Made by a program: the position numbers and the translations under genes. Shown piece by piece: positions 28,119 through 39,819 of a DNA stretch of 64,000 nucleotides. Below the pieces are notes generated by a model that searched no databases, was not told where the DNA came from, and saw nothing but the letters and a program-made list of their open reading frames with translations. Within the stretch, counting starts at the first letter, position 1. The number at the start of each line of letters is the position of its first letter. Source of the DNA: Paraspadella gotoi (lineage: Eukaryota > Chaetognatha). Where the stretch lies: assembly GCA_051294375.1 (NCBI GenBank), contig CM119270.1, positions 18,201,710 to 18,265,709 of the forward strand, read 5' to 3'.

Positions 28119-28590
28119 CATCGCCCCCCCAACAAAAAAGACTCTTTCCTCTTTCAACGAAAATCGTCTGAAAATCACTTTTTACCGCCACAGGAGGTCG
28201 CGGGAGAGGGAGGAGGCGGGAGTGGGGGTGTAGAGGGGAGGCTAGAGAAGAGGGTGTTAAGGTCTTAAGGGGTGAAGAGGGGCTGTTGAGAAGGGTGGAG
28301 AGGGGCTGGTGAGGGGGCGGACGGGGATTTAGTGGGGGAAGAGGGATACTATGGGGTGGAGGAGGGATGTGTGAGGGGGTAAGAGGGAAATGTTGATCGA
28401 CTTAAAAGATGGGTGTTAACGGGGGTGTTTCGGAGGAGTAAGACATAGGGTGTATAAAGGGGATATCCGGTGTTGGAGGATTGGACGAAGGGTGTCGAGG
28501 AGACTAAAAGGTGGGGGTGTGGCCGCCGCCGCCGGTCAAAAGGGAGATTTTTTTTTATCAAAGGCTTCGGCTTGAGGAAAGGAGCGTTGG
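28119..28590 (+). repeat. second repeated block, version G (truncated)
   Basis: Starts directly after a 25-N gap within the AACAAAAAAGACTCTTTCC landmark and runs through the G-rich minisatellite. At about 28,520 it jumps to GGCCGCCGCCGCCGGTCAAAAGG, skipping the roughly 700 bp that follow the minisatellite in E. Confidence 0.75.
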
Positions 28591-28599
28591 GTGAGGAAA

Positions 28600-28875
28600 G
28601 GGAGAAGTTTAGCGATTTGATGAGTGAGTGGACACGAAGAAAAGATTAAAGTAAAGCGACTGGGCGTTGAGAGAATCGGGAAGGAGAAATATCCTTTGGT
28701 ACTCAAATGTTACTCGGTCACTGTATGTAAGTCATTAACGGTGACACGGACCACAGTGAGAATTTTGACCGAAGCCAAAGTCGAGGTCGAAGTGAGAGCG
28801 AAGTGATTTTCTCCCGAAAAGAGTGGAACCCATTTTTGTTGCAAGTTCCATTTTTATTGGTGACTCAATGATTCG
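28600..28875 (+). other. anonymous sequence, weak 60-codon open frame
   Basis: A frame at 28,624-28,806 reads as Lys/Glu/Val-rich and has no recognisable domain. I see no splice or promoter support. Confidence 0.3.
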
Positions 28876-28879
28876 GGAA

Positions 28880-28965
28880 GTTAGTGGTCAGTCGTGGTTA
28901 TGATGTCCTGGGGGGTTAGTGGTCAGTTAGTGGTCAGTCGTGGTTATGATGTCCGGGGGGGGGGG
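28880..28965. repeat. 35-bp tandem duplication with partial middle unit
   Basis: GTTAGTGGTCAGTCGTGG...TGATGTCC-G-run occurs at 28,880 and 28,926. An 11-bp partial unit (28,915-28,925) lies between them. The G run lengthens from 6 to 10. Confidence 0.85.
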
Positions 28966-29299
28966 TTCAAAGTTCGTGTTTTTTCTGTGGTCGTTGTTGC
29001 GTCCGCGTCTGGCTCGCAATATCCACGCCTCCTTTGCCTCCAAAGAAAATCTCCATCGTGAAGAATAAAAAAACCCGGATGTTGAGCTTAAATCAACGAA
29101 GGCCGGATATTCAACGAGGCGGCGACATCGATGAAACAACAACCAAAAAGAATATTTATTAAAACAATATACGTGGATGTTGGTTCGTAGATTTAGCCAA
29201 AAAAAAACTAAAGCAAAACCGTCTTCAACTGCAGAATCTGCGGATGCAAGAGGATCTCACCAAGAGAAAATGTGAGAGGGATGGACGCCTTCACCCAGA

Positions 29300-29372
29300 A
29301 TATCCTGTCCAAAGTCAAGGGCAAGATATTTATTGAATGAATGTAAAGAGTTTATATTGTATGTACCAATTT
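29300..29372 (+). mobile_element. 3' fragment of the SINE-like repeat
   Basis: CTGTCCAAAGTCAAGGGCAAGATATTTATTGAATGAATG...TATGTACCAATTT matches the 3' terminus of the dispersed element. Confidence 0.6.
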
Positions 29373-29374
29373 AA

Positions 29375-29605
29375 TAGACTATTTCGCTGACGGAAAATGT
29401 TAGGAAAACGATTTCATTTTAAGCAAATGTGAGTGAGATTATTTCACTAATAGCAAATGAGAAACCGTTTCAGCTTCAACAAATGTTAAAAAGACTATTT
29501 TACCAACAGGAAAAGTAAGAGAGACTATTTTACTAACCGGAAAAGAGAGAGGAAACTATTTTACCAACAGCAAAAGTCACTAAAAGACTATTTTACCAAA
29601 AGAGA
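29375..29605 (+). repeat. 36-40 bp minisatellite, about six units
   Basis: Units contain AGACTATTTTACCAACAG-GAAAAG; the first two units are more diverged (GATTTCATTTTAAGCAAATG). Confidence 0.85.
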
Positions 29606-29724
29606 AGAAAAAGAAGAAGGGAGGAAATATATTATATCTGGTGGGAGAGAAAAAAAAATGTCGGGGAAAAAAAAAAAGTTTCGAGGGAAAAATCTGTGAC
29701 GTCATTGAAGATCGATCGACTCAG

Positions 29725-29960
29725 AGCCAAAAGCAGGAAGAGTGGGAAGGACAGTAAGAAATGGAGGAGGGAGGGGAGGAAGGAGAAGAAGGAGAGGAGG
29801 GAGGAGAATGCGGCAGACGGGGCGGAGAGGATACGAGAGAGATTGAAAGAAGGAGGAGACGAGGGAGAGGAGGGGAGGGAGGAGAGAGAAAAATAAGACG
29901 GACGGAAAGGAGGAGGGAGGGAGAAGAGGAAGAATACGGGCAAGAGAAAAAGGGGGAGGG
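29725..29960 (+). repeat. polypurine tract (GGAGGGA-type)
   Basis: Almost purely A/G with GGAGGGAGG units. Glu/Arg/Gly frames on the plus strand and Pro/Ser/Leu frames on the minus strand are translation artefacts. Confidence 0.85.
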
Positions 29961-30104
29961 ATGCGCGCGATAAGAGGATGAAATAAGAAAAAGCAGCCAA
30001 AGGAGAGGGAGCGAAAACGATGAGATAACTGCGGGGAAGTAGAAAGGGGAGGGAGATATAGAAAAAGAAAAAACTGGAACTTGGCTAACAAGACTCGGTC
30101 CTTA

Positions 30105-30398
30105 AGTTCTTGTCGTTGTTATCCTCGTGATTGTTGCCAAGTGGGTGTCTTTGTGGTTGTTGCCCTGTGGTTGTCTTGTCGTTGTCTTCGTGGTTGTCGG
30201 CCTCCGGTTGTCATTGCAATTGTCTTTGCGTTATTTTCTCTGTGGTTGTCTTCGTGGTCGCATCGGGAATTTGATATTCTCGAGACGAAATTCGCTCGTT
30301 AAAAGTTTCCGGTGTTGTTGTTATAGTTATTGTTGTTGTTGTTATAGTTCTGCTCCAGAATCTCGACACCGAGGATGTTTTACTGTTGTTTTTCCATG

Positions 30399-30429
<31 letters not shown>

Positions 30430-30438
30430 TCGTCGTCG
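30105..30438 (+). repeat. degenerate TTGTC/GTTGTC array ending in (CGT)n
   Basis: GTGGTTGTC-type units run from 30,108 to 30,350, followed by (GTC)n up to the N gap at 30,439. Confidence 0.75.
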
Positions 30439-30797
30439 NNNNNNNNNNNNNNNNNNNNNNNNNNNNNNNNNNNNNNNNNNNNNNNNNNNNNNNNNNNNNN
30501 NTAGTTTTTGTTTTTTTGACGACAAATAAATGTGAGATTTTTTTTTTCTTCTCTCTATCATAACTTGTTGGTGACGTCGTTCCAGAAACTCGTAAATCTC
30601 CAAGGTTGAAAGTTGTTGTTTTCATTGTCTTCCCTATAAATCTCGGAGAAAAAGGGACGTCTTCGTCGTCGTCGCCGTCAGGTTTCGTCCGGAATCGATT
30701 CTTTCCTCTGTTCTACAGACACGTCGTTGGACTGATAGACGGACAGACAGACAAATGAATGAACAGACGGTGTTAAACCAGGTCTTACTCTCTTTCT

Positions 30798-30961
30798 TCT
30801 CTCTCTCTCTCTCTCTCNNNNNNNNNNNNNNNNNNNNNNNNNNNNNNNNNNNNNNNNNNNNNNNNNNNNNNNNNNNNNNNNNNNNNNNNNNNNNNNNNNN
30901 NNNNNNNNNNNNNNNNNNNNNNNNNNNNNNNNNNNNNNNNNNNNCTCTCTCTCTCTCTCTC
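30798..30961 (+). repeat. CT array interrupted by a 127-N gap
   Basis: CT repeats abut both edges of the gap (30,818-30,944), so the gap is probably more CT repeat. Confidence 0.85.
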
Positions 30962-31160
30962 GTTAAATATTAAGTATTAAATATTTAATATCGAAAAATC
31001 GATGGTTCCGTATCTCAAGTCGCTGAAGCCAACGACTGTAAATGACGTAAGACCTCCAAGGTTTTTCGTGGAGATTGCTCTCCCTGAGGTACTTGCTCTA
31101 CTTTTAGATTCTTCTTTTCTTGTCTACAGTTTTTTTACAATCGCTTTTAAATTTATAGCA

Positions 31161-31260
31161 GATGCTTTACAAAATGCTTTAAAATGCTTTAAAATGCTTT
31201 AAATTGCTTTAAAATGCTTTAAAATGCTTTAAACTGCTTTTAAATGCTTTATAATTCTTT
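31161..31260 (+). repeat. 10-bp minisatellite (AAAATGCTTT), ten units in exact register
   Basis: Ten consecutive decamers; five are exactly AAAATGCTTT and the rest differ by one to three bases. There are no length changes. Confidence 0.95.
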
Positions 31261-31478
31261 AAAAAAGCCTACCAGCGGTCAAACCGAAGGCCTTTTTTTT
31301 CATTTCCTCCTTGATTCGCGGTTTTTACGTAAGAGAAACGGAATGTTGTTGTTGTTGTTGTTGCTGTAATAGGTTTTGGTCTTTGTTGTTGTCGTCGTTG
31401 TCGTCGTTGTTATTATCGCTCCCGTGTTTGCTTTTTCGCGCACCGGTGGTTCCCTTTTTTCGCTTGCTCTCCTAACCG

Positions 31479-31740
<262 letters not shown>

Positions 31741-32124
31741 CAACCGGAAATTCCATTTGTTTTTCCTCAGGTTTTCGCGTTTCCCTTTGACTTTGAGCCG
31801 AAGTCAAGAAAACTGGAATGAGGAGGAAAATGAAAAAAAAATGGGAAGAAATGAAAAAATGAAAAATGAGTCGAAAAATATAAACAAAAATCATAAAATA
31901 AAAAAAATAGAAATAGAAATAAAAAAAAAGAAACAAAAAGAAATATTTAAAAAAAGTAATTAAAAAATAAGAGAAAATTTAAACGAACAAATTTAAAAGA
32001 TTAAAATCAAAAAGAAACATAACAAAGCAAAAAAAATGTAAAAATTCACTTACATTAAAAAATGAATATTAAATTTAAACGAGACTCGGCGAGACTCAGC
32101 GATTTCCACGTGGTATTATCGCTT

Positions 32125-32202
32125 GAGAACCCGCACGGGTTGTTTGCAGCCGCTCGGGCTGTTGAGAACCCGCACGGGTTGTTTGCAGCCACTCGGGCTG
32201 TT
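32125..32202. repeat. two tandem 39-bp units, each with two hairpins
   Basis: Each unit reads GAGAACCCGCACGGGTTG then TTTGCAGCC-GCTCG-GGCTGTT. AACCCG..CGGGTT and CAGCC..GGCTG are both inverted repeats. The two units differ at one base (GCTCG versus ACTCG). 39 bp is 13 codons, so the plus strand repeats NPHGLFAA in phase. No gene is claimed. Confidence 0.85.
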
Positions 32203-32315
32203 AGAGGAGGCTTTTCATTTCGTCCCACGAGATTCGTTTCTCTTTTCATCAAAAATGAAATTTGATGAAATTCGTCGTCGTCTTTTTTTGATTAGAATCA
32301 TAGGGAAAAGACTTT

Positions 32316-32437
32316 CTTTTCTTTTCTTTTCTTTTCTTTTCCTTTCCTTTCCTTTCCTTTCCTTTCCTTTCCTTTCCTTTCCTTTCCTTTCCTTTCCTTT
32401 CCTTTCTTTTCTTTTCTTTTCTTTTCTTTTCTTTTTC
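32316..32437 (+). repeat. pentanucleotide array (CTTTT)n-(CCTTT)n-(CTTTT)n
   Basis: A central block of CCTTT is symmetrically flanked by CTTTT units. The whole is polypyrimidine. Confidence 0.95.
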
Positions 32438-33365
32438 ATAGCTAATCTCTTCTTCTTTTTTTTGCTTTTTTTTTTCTTATTTTTATCTCGCTTTTTTTTC
32501 CTTTTAACCTTTTTTTATATTTTATCTTTAATTTTTCTTCCTTTTGTTTTCTCAACCTTTGCTTTTCTTTTTTATTTCTGCTTTTCTGTTTACACGAAGA
32601 TCTTTTGTTTGCTCGAATCTTTTCTCTCGTTTGACTATTTTTATTTTCCATCTTTTGTTTTTTTGCGGATTTAATTTCTTTTATGAATTTAAGAAAATAA
32701 CATANNNNNNNNNNNNNNNNNNNNNNNNNNNNNNNNNNNNNNNNNNNNNNNNNNNNNNNNNNNNNNNNNNNNNNNNNNNNNNNNNNNNNNNNNNNNNNNN
32801 NNNNNNNNNNNNNNNNNNNNNNNNNNNNNNNNNNNNNNNNNNNNNNNNNNNNNNNNNNNNNNNNNNNNNNNNNNNNNNNNNNNNNNNNNNNNNNNNNNNN
32901 NNNNNNNNNNNNNNNNNNNNNNNNNNNNNNNNNNNNNNNNNNNNNNNNNNNNNNNNNNNNNNNNNNCACAATCCCGAACCTTACCGTTTTTCTTTTCTTC
33001 TCTCAAGTTTCCTCTGACCCTAAATGACCCGTGGTTTTTCATCTCTCGTCTCTGACCCGACTTACTCACCCTTCCNNNNNNNNNNNNNNNNNNNNNNNNN
33101 NNNNNNNNNNNNNNNNNNNNNNNNNNNNNNNNNNNNNNNNNNNNNNNNNNNNNNNNNNNNNNNNNNNNNNNNNNNNNNNNNNNNNNNNNNNNNNNNNNNN
33201 NNNNNNNNNNNNNNNNNNNNNNNNNNNNNNNNNNNNNNNNNNNNNNNNNNNNNNNNNNNNNNNACGACTTCTGCTGCCGCCGCTGCAGCCGCTTTCGACG
33301 TCTTTGTCGTAGCCAGAAGACAGAAGAGGCTTTTTGGGATGTTAAGCCTCTCGCTTAACTGAAAT

Positions 33366-33514
33366 TGTCGTCGTCGTCGTCGTCGTCAGTCGTCGTCGTT
33401 TTCGTCGTCGTCATCGTCGTCTGTTTTTCTGCTGTTTTTGATTCGAAGAAAACAACATCATTGATGACGAGGACGACGACAACGACGACTAAAAATCAAC
33501 AACAAAGACGACAA

Positions 33515-33547
<33 letters not shown>

Positions 33548-33862
33548 GGCTGATTGCGATTTACAACAGAATCGACGCCAATCGTTGACGATGACGGGTA
33601 AGACGACGACGACGACGACGAAGATGATGATGATGACGACGACGACCACGACCACGACGACGACGTCGACGAAGACGAAGACGACGACGACCACGACGAA
33701 GAAGACGACGACGAAGACGACGACGACGAAGATGATGATGACGACGGGATTAATCGCCTTTGACTTACTTTCGATGATTTTTGATCAAAAACCTTTTTTT
33801 CGGAGAGGAGGAGGAAGAGGAGGAAGAGGAGGAAGAGGATGAGGAGGAAGAGAAGGAGTATC
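33366..33862 (+). repeat. triplet repeats: (CGT)n, (CAA)n, (ACG)n, then (GGA)n
   Basis: GTC runs at 33,366-33,422, GAC at 33,458-33,490, CAA at 33,515-33,546, GAC/GAT at 33,602-33,745, and GAGGAA at 33,802-33,858. CGT on one side and ACG on the other of the same 400 bp are reverse complements and could pair. Confidence 0.85.
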
Positions 33863-34130
33863 TCTCTCTCTCTCTTTATCTCCCTCTGTTTCTTTTTTTC
33901 CCCTCAATTTCGATTTCAATTCGTTCCTTATTAGATTTTTTTTTCTTGTTTTTTCTTGTTTTTTTTTTCTGTTTTCCGTTTTGTTTTTGTTTCCTTCTTT
34001 TTCTCTTCTTTTCTCTCCTTTCCTCTCCCGTTGGTGTTGACTCTTCGCTGAATCAGTCGTCATCGTCTGAACATCTCAACGTCAGCGACGATTCCTTTTA
34101 ATGAAGTTAAAAGCTCTAAGCATCAAACGC

Positions 34131-34168
34131 CTTTAGACTTAGGACTTTAGACTTTAGACTTTAGACTC
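34131..34168 (+). repeat. 7-bp array (TTTAGAC)n
   Basis: About five heptamers, one variant (TTAGGAC), next to an N gap 22 bp downstream. Confidence 0.85.
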
Positions 34169-34498
34169 AAGAATTTGGACCTGAGACTTTNNNNNNNNNN
34201 NNNNNNNNNNNNNNNNNNNNNNNNNNNNNNNNNNNNNNNNNNNNNNNNNNNNNNNNNNNNNNNNNNNNNNNNNNNNNNNNNNNNNNNNNNNNNNNNNNNN
34301 NNNNNNNNNNNNNNNNNNNNNNNNNNNNNNNNNNNNNNNNNNNNNNNNNNNNNNNNNNNNNNNNNNNNNNNNNNNNNNNNNNNNNNNNNNNNNNNNNNNN
34401 NNNNNNNNNNNNNNNNNNNNNNNNNNNNNNNNNNNNNNNNNNNNNNNNNNNNNNNNNNNNNNNNNNNNNNNNNTGGCAAGGATGGCCGGACTTTAAAT

Positions 34499-34742
34499 GG
34501 CAGATCGGGAGAGGAGGAAAAGGAGGAGGGAGGAAAGGAGGAAAGGAGGAGGAAAGAGGAAAGGGAGGATGAGGAAGAGGGAGGAAAGGAGGAGGAAAGG
34601 AGGAAAGGGAGGATTAGGAAGAGGAAATGGGAGGAAGGAGGAAAGGGGAGGAAAGAAGTAACGATAGGAAGGAGAGGAAAGAGGAAGAAGGAGGAAAGCG
34701 AGGATGAGTAAGGGGAGGAAATGAGGAAAGAGAAAAGAGGAA
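34499..34742 (+). repeat. polypurine tract (GGAGGAAAG units)
   Basis: A/G-only sequence with nine- to twelve-base GGAGGAAAG units, adjoining the N gap that ends at 34,473. Confidence 0.85.
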
Positions 34743-34814
34743 ACAAAAGACAAAAACGGAGTTGTGGAAGAAAAAGAATGAAATGAAGAAGAGAAATATG
34801 AAAAAATGGCAGTT

Positions 34815-34888
34815 TAATGTAATCTATAACCTATAGCCTAACCTAAATTCCTAACTAAATCACTAACCCTAATCCCTAACCTAAAAAA
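34815..34888 (-). repeat. degenerate telomere-like segment (CCTAAC units)
   Basis: ATAGCCTAACCTAAATTCCTAAC...CACTAACCCTAATCCCTAACC. Related G-strand versions occur at 23,140-23,255, 25,333-25,435 and 42,055-42,145. Confidence 0.5.
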
Positions 34889-35049
34889 AAACAAAAGGGA
34901 AAAAAATGGAAGAGGAGAAAAAAAGGAGAAAAGAAAAAAAGAAAGGAAGACGAAGGCGGATCATCTCCCGGTCTAAGTAGAAGAAAACGTAGAAAGGGAG
35001 GAATTGATTTCTAAGAAAAAGTAGAGAAAAAAAGGGGAAAAAGGGAAGG

Positions 35050-35050
35050 A

Positions 35051-35130
<80 letters not shown>

Positions 35131-35203
35131 AATCAAGAAAGAAACAAATAAATCAAGAAATCAAGAAATCAAGAAAGAAATCAGGAAGAAAGAAAGAAAT
35201 CAA

Positions 35204-35280
<77 letters not shown>

Positions 35281-35285
35281 CAAAA
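35050..35285 (+). repeat. (GAAA)n microsatellite with ATCAAG interruptions
   Basis: Two pure GAAA blocks (35,050-35,131 and 35,208-35,280) are separated by GAAATCAA units. Confidence 0.95.
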
Positions 35286-35544
35286 AGAAAAAGTAAAGAA
35301 AGAAACGAGAAGAATGAAGATTCAAACCGAACTATTTGGACGAATGAGATGAAAAGCCAAAAAAATCGAAGACATGAAAAACGAAATGAGAGAAGGAAGA
35401 AAAAGAAATAAGAAAAAAAGAGCAATCGACGGACGAATGGACAGACATACAGACAATTGGATCGGGGAGATTTCTTATACATCTCGCGTTTTTAAATGAC
35501 AAAAAAAGTAAATTACAATTAATTATTACAGAAACACAAAGAAA

Positions 35545-35705
35545 GTTGGACAGACTGACAGAAAGATAGACAGACAGCCAGAGAGAGAACCACTTATAGT
35601 TAACCAGACCAACCAGACAGATAGCCAGACAGATCGACATTTATAACGAGATGGAGGTATTTACCGACAGACAGACAGACAGACATACCGACAGACAACC
35701 ATAAA
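35545..35705 (+). repeat. degenerate (GACA)n array
   Basis: CAGACAGA-type units, pure at about 35,667-35,690, running up to the 485-N gap. Confidence 0.85.
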
Positions 35706-36297
35706 GACAAGTGGACAATCTCTTAGACCGCCTGCTNNNNNNNNNNNNNNNNNNNNNNNNNNNNNNNNNNNNNNNNNNNNNNNNNNNNNNNNNNNNNNNN
35801 NNNNNNNNNNNNNNNNNNNNNNNNNNNNNNNNNNNNNNNNNNNNNNNNNNNNNNNNNNNNNNNNNNNNNNNNNNNNNNNNNNNNNNNNNNNNNNNNNNNN
35901 NNNNNNNNNNNNNNNNNNNNNNNNNNNNNNNNNNNNNNNNNNNNNNNNNNNNNNNNNNNNNNNNNNNNNNNNNNNNNNNNNNNNNNNNNNNNNNNNNNNN
36001 NNNNNNNNNNNNNNNNNNNNNNNNNNNNNNNNNNNNNNNNNNNNNNNNNNNNNNNNNNNNNNNNNNNNNNNNNNNNNNNNNNNNNNNNNNNNNNNNNNNN
36101 NNNNNNNNNNNNNNNNNNNNNNNNNNNNNNNNNNNNNNNNNNNNNNNNNNNNNNNNNNNNNNNNNNNNNNNNNNNNNNNNNNNNNNNNNNNNNNNNNNNN
36201 NNNNNNNNNNNNNNNNNNNNNAAGGTAATACTATAACATCTCTTCTCGATTTTCAAAGTAGTACAGCTCTTTCTTCCTCTCGTCTCTGCTCTCTCTG

Positions 36298-36339
36298 TTA
36301 CTCTCTCACTCTCTCTCTCTCTCTCTCTCTCTAGCTCTC

Positions 36340-36386
<47 letters not shown>
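36298..36386 (+). repeat. CT microsatellite
   Basis: (CT)n with two small interruptions (CTAGCT, CTCATC). Confidence 0.95.
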
Positions 36387-36388
<2 letters not shown>

Positions 36389-36688
36389 ACTGTCTCATCC
36401 CATAAGTCGTTTGTTCCCATTCATCGAAAAACGCAGAAACCGATTCTCAACATTTTTTTTTCGCCTCCTCAGCTTTTAGATCTTCTTTATATCGTCGTTT
36501 TTAAGGTCGTCGTTGTCGTCGTCATTATCGTCGTCGTTATCGTCTTATTATTTTGTTTTTTATCGTTCGAATCGTTGTCTTATTGTGCCCACAAGATGAA
36601 ACAGTAGATAGCGAAATGAAACGAATAACGAAAGAATTGATGCTTTGTGACATTGATGTACTTTACATTTTACCTTTTTGTATTTCAC

Positions 36689-37470
36689 TTTTCTTTTCTT
36701 TTCTTTTCTTTTCTTTTCTTTTCTTTTCTTTTCTTTTCTTTTCTTTTCTTTTCTTTTCTTTTCTTTTCTTTTCTTTTTTTCTTTTCTTTTCTTTTCTTTT
36801 TCCTTCCTCTTTCATCTCCTCTTATCTTATTCTTCCTATTCCTCACCTCCTTAATTTTCCTCCCTCTTTCCTCCTTTTCTACTCGTCTTAAATCCATGTT
36901 TTTAACTTTTTATTCCATTTCCCAATTTTCCCGATTCTCCTTTTCTCCTCCTAATTCCAACTCTTGTTTTTCCCCTTACCATCCTACGCCACATACTTCC
37001 CCTCATCCTCCCTTCCCTTCCTCCCTTCCCCCTTTCTTTTATTCCTCTCATTCTTTCCCCTTTTCCTCCCTTCCCCTTCCCCCATTTCCCCCTTTCCCCC
37101 TTTCTCTCGTTATTCCTCCTTTTACCTCCTTTCCACCTTCCTCCCTTCCCCCTTCCTATTATTCCTCCCATTCTTCCCCCCTTTTCCTCCCTTCCACCAT
37201 TCCTCCCTTTTTCCACCCCCCCTTCCTCCCTTTCCCCCTCCCTCTTTCCTATCATTCTTCCCCTTTTCCTTCCTTTCCTCCCTTCCTCCATTTCCTCTTA
37301 TTCCCCCATTCCTTCCCTTTTCCTCGCCCCTTCCTCTCTTCCCCTTATTCCTCCCATTCTTCCCCCTTTTTCCTCCCTTCCTCCCTTCCTCCCTTTCCTC
37401 TTTTTTCCCATATTCTTACCCCATTATTTTCCCTTCCTCCCTTCCTCCTTCTTCTCTTCCTCTCGTTGGT
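36689..37470 (+). repeat. (CTTTT)n array grading into a 650-bp polypyrimidine tract
   Basis: CTTTT pentamers (36,689-36,802) are followed by CCTTCCTCCCTTCC-type sequence to about 37,470. A 287-codon frame through it is only Phe/Leu/Ser/Pro and is an artefact of stop-free pyrimidine triplets. Confidence 0.9.
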
Positions 37471-37529
37471 CATATCTCAGCCAAAAAGCAATTTGTTTCG
37501 GCCTCGTTAGTTTCTATGGACGATTCCAC

Positions 37530-37650
37530 CGAGATGCCAAACAGATGCCGAGGAGATGCCGAAGAGATGCCGTGCGGATGCCGACCGGATGCTGAGGAGA
37601 TGCCAAGGGATCTCAGACCAGATGCGGCCGGTCAACGTCCGATATCAACA
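37530..37650 (+). repeat. GATGCCGA(G/A)GA minisatellite
   Basis: About nine GATGCC-type units at 12-15 bp spacing. Similar GGCATCC/GATGGCA units occur at 24,740-24,830 and 27,300-27,385. Confidence 0.8.
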
Positions 37651-37754
37651 GATGCCAGGAGCTATTGAGCGTCAACCAAGGATGGCGGGCAAATCTTGAG
37701 AAAGATGCCGGGCGCGTTTTAATTTTATTTATCGGAGATTATCAGTATGTCTCA

Positions 37755-37950
<196 letters not shown>

Positions 37951-38027
37951 TTCCCGATATTTCTGCAATATTTCTTATCATATTGTAATCATTAAACCGA
38001 CCCATGATATCTGTGATAAATTTGCCT

Positions 38028-38460
38028 AAAACGACGACGAAGACGACGACAAAGACGACGATAAAAATGACGACCAAAACTTCAACGACGAAAAAAAAAA
38101 AGAATCTCCGCCAAGAAATCGATAAAATTAGCCGATTGGGACGCAAAAGTCGATTGAGGACGATCATTTTTTAGCCGATCGGCAACCAACTGATGCGAAA
38201 CGACGACGAATATCGCGAAACGTCAGACGAATTAAGATGATTAAGATTAATCAATTAATTAATTAATTAATTAACGAATTAAGATGATTACGTGGAATTT
38301 TATAAATGAACTAATTAAATTAAGTTAAAACACAACGAAAAAGAATGAAACAATGAACAAAAGCAAAATAATACATATCTAATGCTTAAAAATTAATTGT
38401 CAGTTTCATTGCGTTCGGAATTGAAATTCAAATTAAAATTTAAGATTTTATAGCAAATTT
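38028..38460. other. ACG run, then anonymous AT-rich sequence
   Basis: GACGAC repeats at 38,030-38,090; (AATT)5 at 38,251-38,273. No gene seen. Confidence 0.7.
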
Positions 38461-38469
38461 TTAAATCAA

Positions 38470-38740
38470 AACGACGTGGCAAGCATGCGCGGCATTTGAA
38501 CGAAAGGTTATTGGAGAGATGAACGTGGGAGTGGCAGAGTGGCAAATTGGGACAACGTGGGTGTGGCAACTTTTGGCAACTTTTGGGTGACGAGGTTTTA
38601 TGGCGTCGATCTGTCGGGTGGCGCAGGTGGCCATTGATGGCATCGCGGCGCCGCCAAGCGTCAGCCCGCTCTCCTTGATTGGTTCCGCCTCTCCGGAAAC
38701 GCTGCCGCCGCCGCTGTCGCCGCGCCGCCGCTGACGCTTC
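38470..38740. promoter_or_regulatory. GC-rich patch with GTGGCA repeats and an inverted CCAAT box
   Basis: Repeated GTGGCA/TGGCAAC words (38,476-38,630) precede a CpG-rich stretch with GATTGGTT (CCAAT on the minus strand) near 38,678. AAGCGTCAGC (38,656-38,665) is the exact reverse complement of GCTGACGCTT (38,730-38,739). The patch is promoter-like by composition only, with no gene attached. Confidence 0.3.
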
Positions 38741-38771
38741 TCTTGGTCGATTCATTCCAATTTCTACGCAT

Positions 38772-39353
38772 TTTCGTCGTAGTCGCTGTCGTCGTCATCA
38801 TCGTCGTCGCTGTCGTCGTTATTATCGTCGTCGTCGTCGTCGTCGCTGTCGTCGTTATCATCGTGTCGCTGTCGTCGTTATCATCGTCGTCGCTGTCGTC
38901 GTTATCATCGTCGTCACTGTCGTCGTCGTCGCTGTCGTCGTCGTCGATTTCATCTTTTTCGTAATTTTCTTCGTTTTCTGTCAAAATCGTTATTTTAATA
39001 ATTTAATCGCCTTCATCATCATCTTCTGCACCGTCTTTTCATAAGTAGTACATATATACAAAACGTGATTGTCGGTTTAACACTAACAATATAATTTGTA
39101 AACCTTTTTCGACGAATCATTTTGTCATCGTTCCTTCGTCATCGTTTCGGTCGACTTTGTCGTTGTTTTCCTCTTTAAAAAACTTGTCGATGTCTTTCAT
39201 ATCATCGTCGTCGTTGTCATCGTCGTTGTCTTCTTCGTCGTCGTTGTCATCGTCGTTGTCTTCTTAGTCGTCGTTGTCTTCTTAGTCGTCGTTGTCATCG
39301 TCGTCCTTCCCCGATTTTATAGTCGGCGGTCGCAGTGAAAACGTCCCGGTGCA

Positions 39354-39387
<34 letters not shown>

Positions 39388-39392
39388 TGGCG
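38772..39392 (+). repeat. CGT triplet arrays turning to ACG
   Basis: (GTC)n at 38,775-38,948 and 39,205-39,306; (GAC)n at 39,354-39,388, so the strand of the triplet flips within 50 bp. Confidence 0.85.
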
Positions 39393-39494
39393 CAGGGGAT
39401 TATCGTTTTATGACTCGAAAATAAAAATAAAAACCGAAGCGAAAAAGAAAAGTGACTGGAAATCGAAACGAATCGGAAAGAAAAAGACTCCGTC

Positions 39495-39557
39495 TCGTCT
39501 CTCTCTCTCTCTCTCTCAGTCCCCCGTTCTACTCCTCCTCTCTCTCTCCTTCTCTCT

Positions 39558-39594
<37 letters not shown>

Positions 39595-39784
39595 TTCAGC
39601 TTTTCCCTAAACAAACAACACACCCTCTTATCACCGTTCGACTGTGACATTGCCCAGCTGCTACTTTTCCCCCCCCTTCCCTTTTCCACCATGCAGCATT
39701 TCCTTTCTTTTTCTTCGGCACCGATTCGTTGCTCTCTCTCTCTTCTCTCTGCTCTCTCTCTCTCTCTCTTCTCTCTCGGGTCTC

Positions 39785-39819
<35 letters not shown>

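Noticed and set aside
36647-37510. 287-codon open frame, longest N-free frame in the region
   Set aside because: Translation of (CTTTT)n and CCTTCC-type sequence; composition is Phe/Leu/Ser/Pro only.
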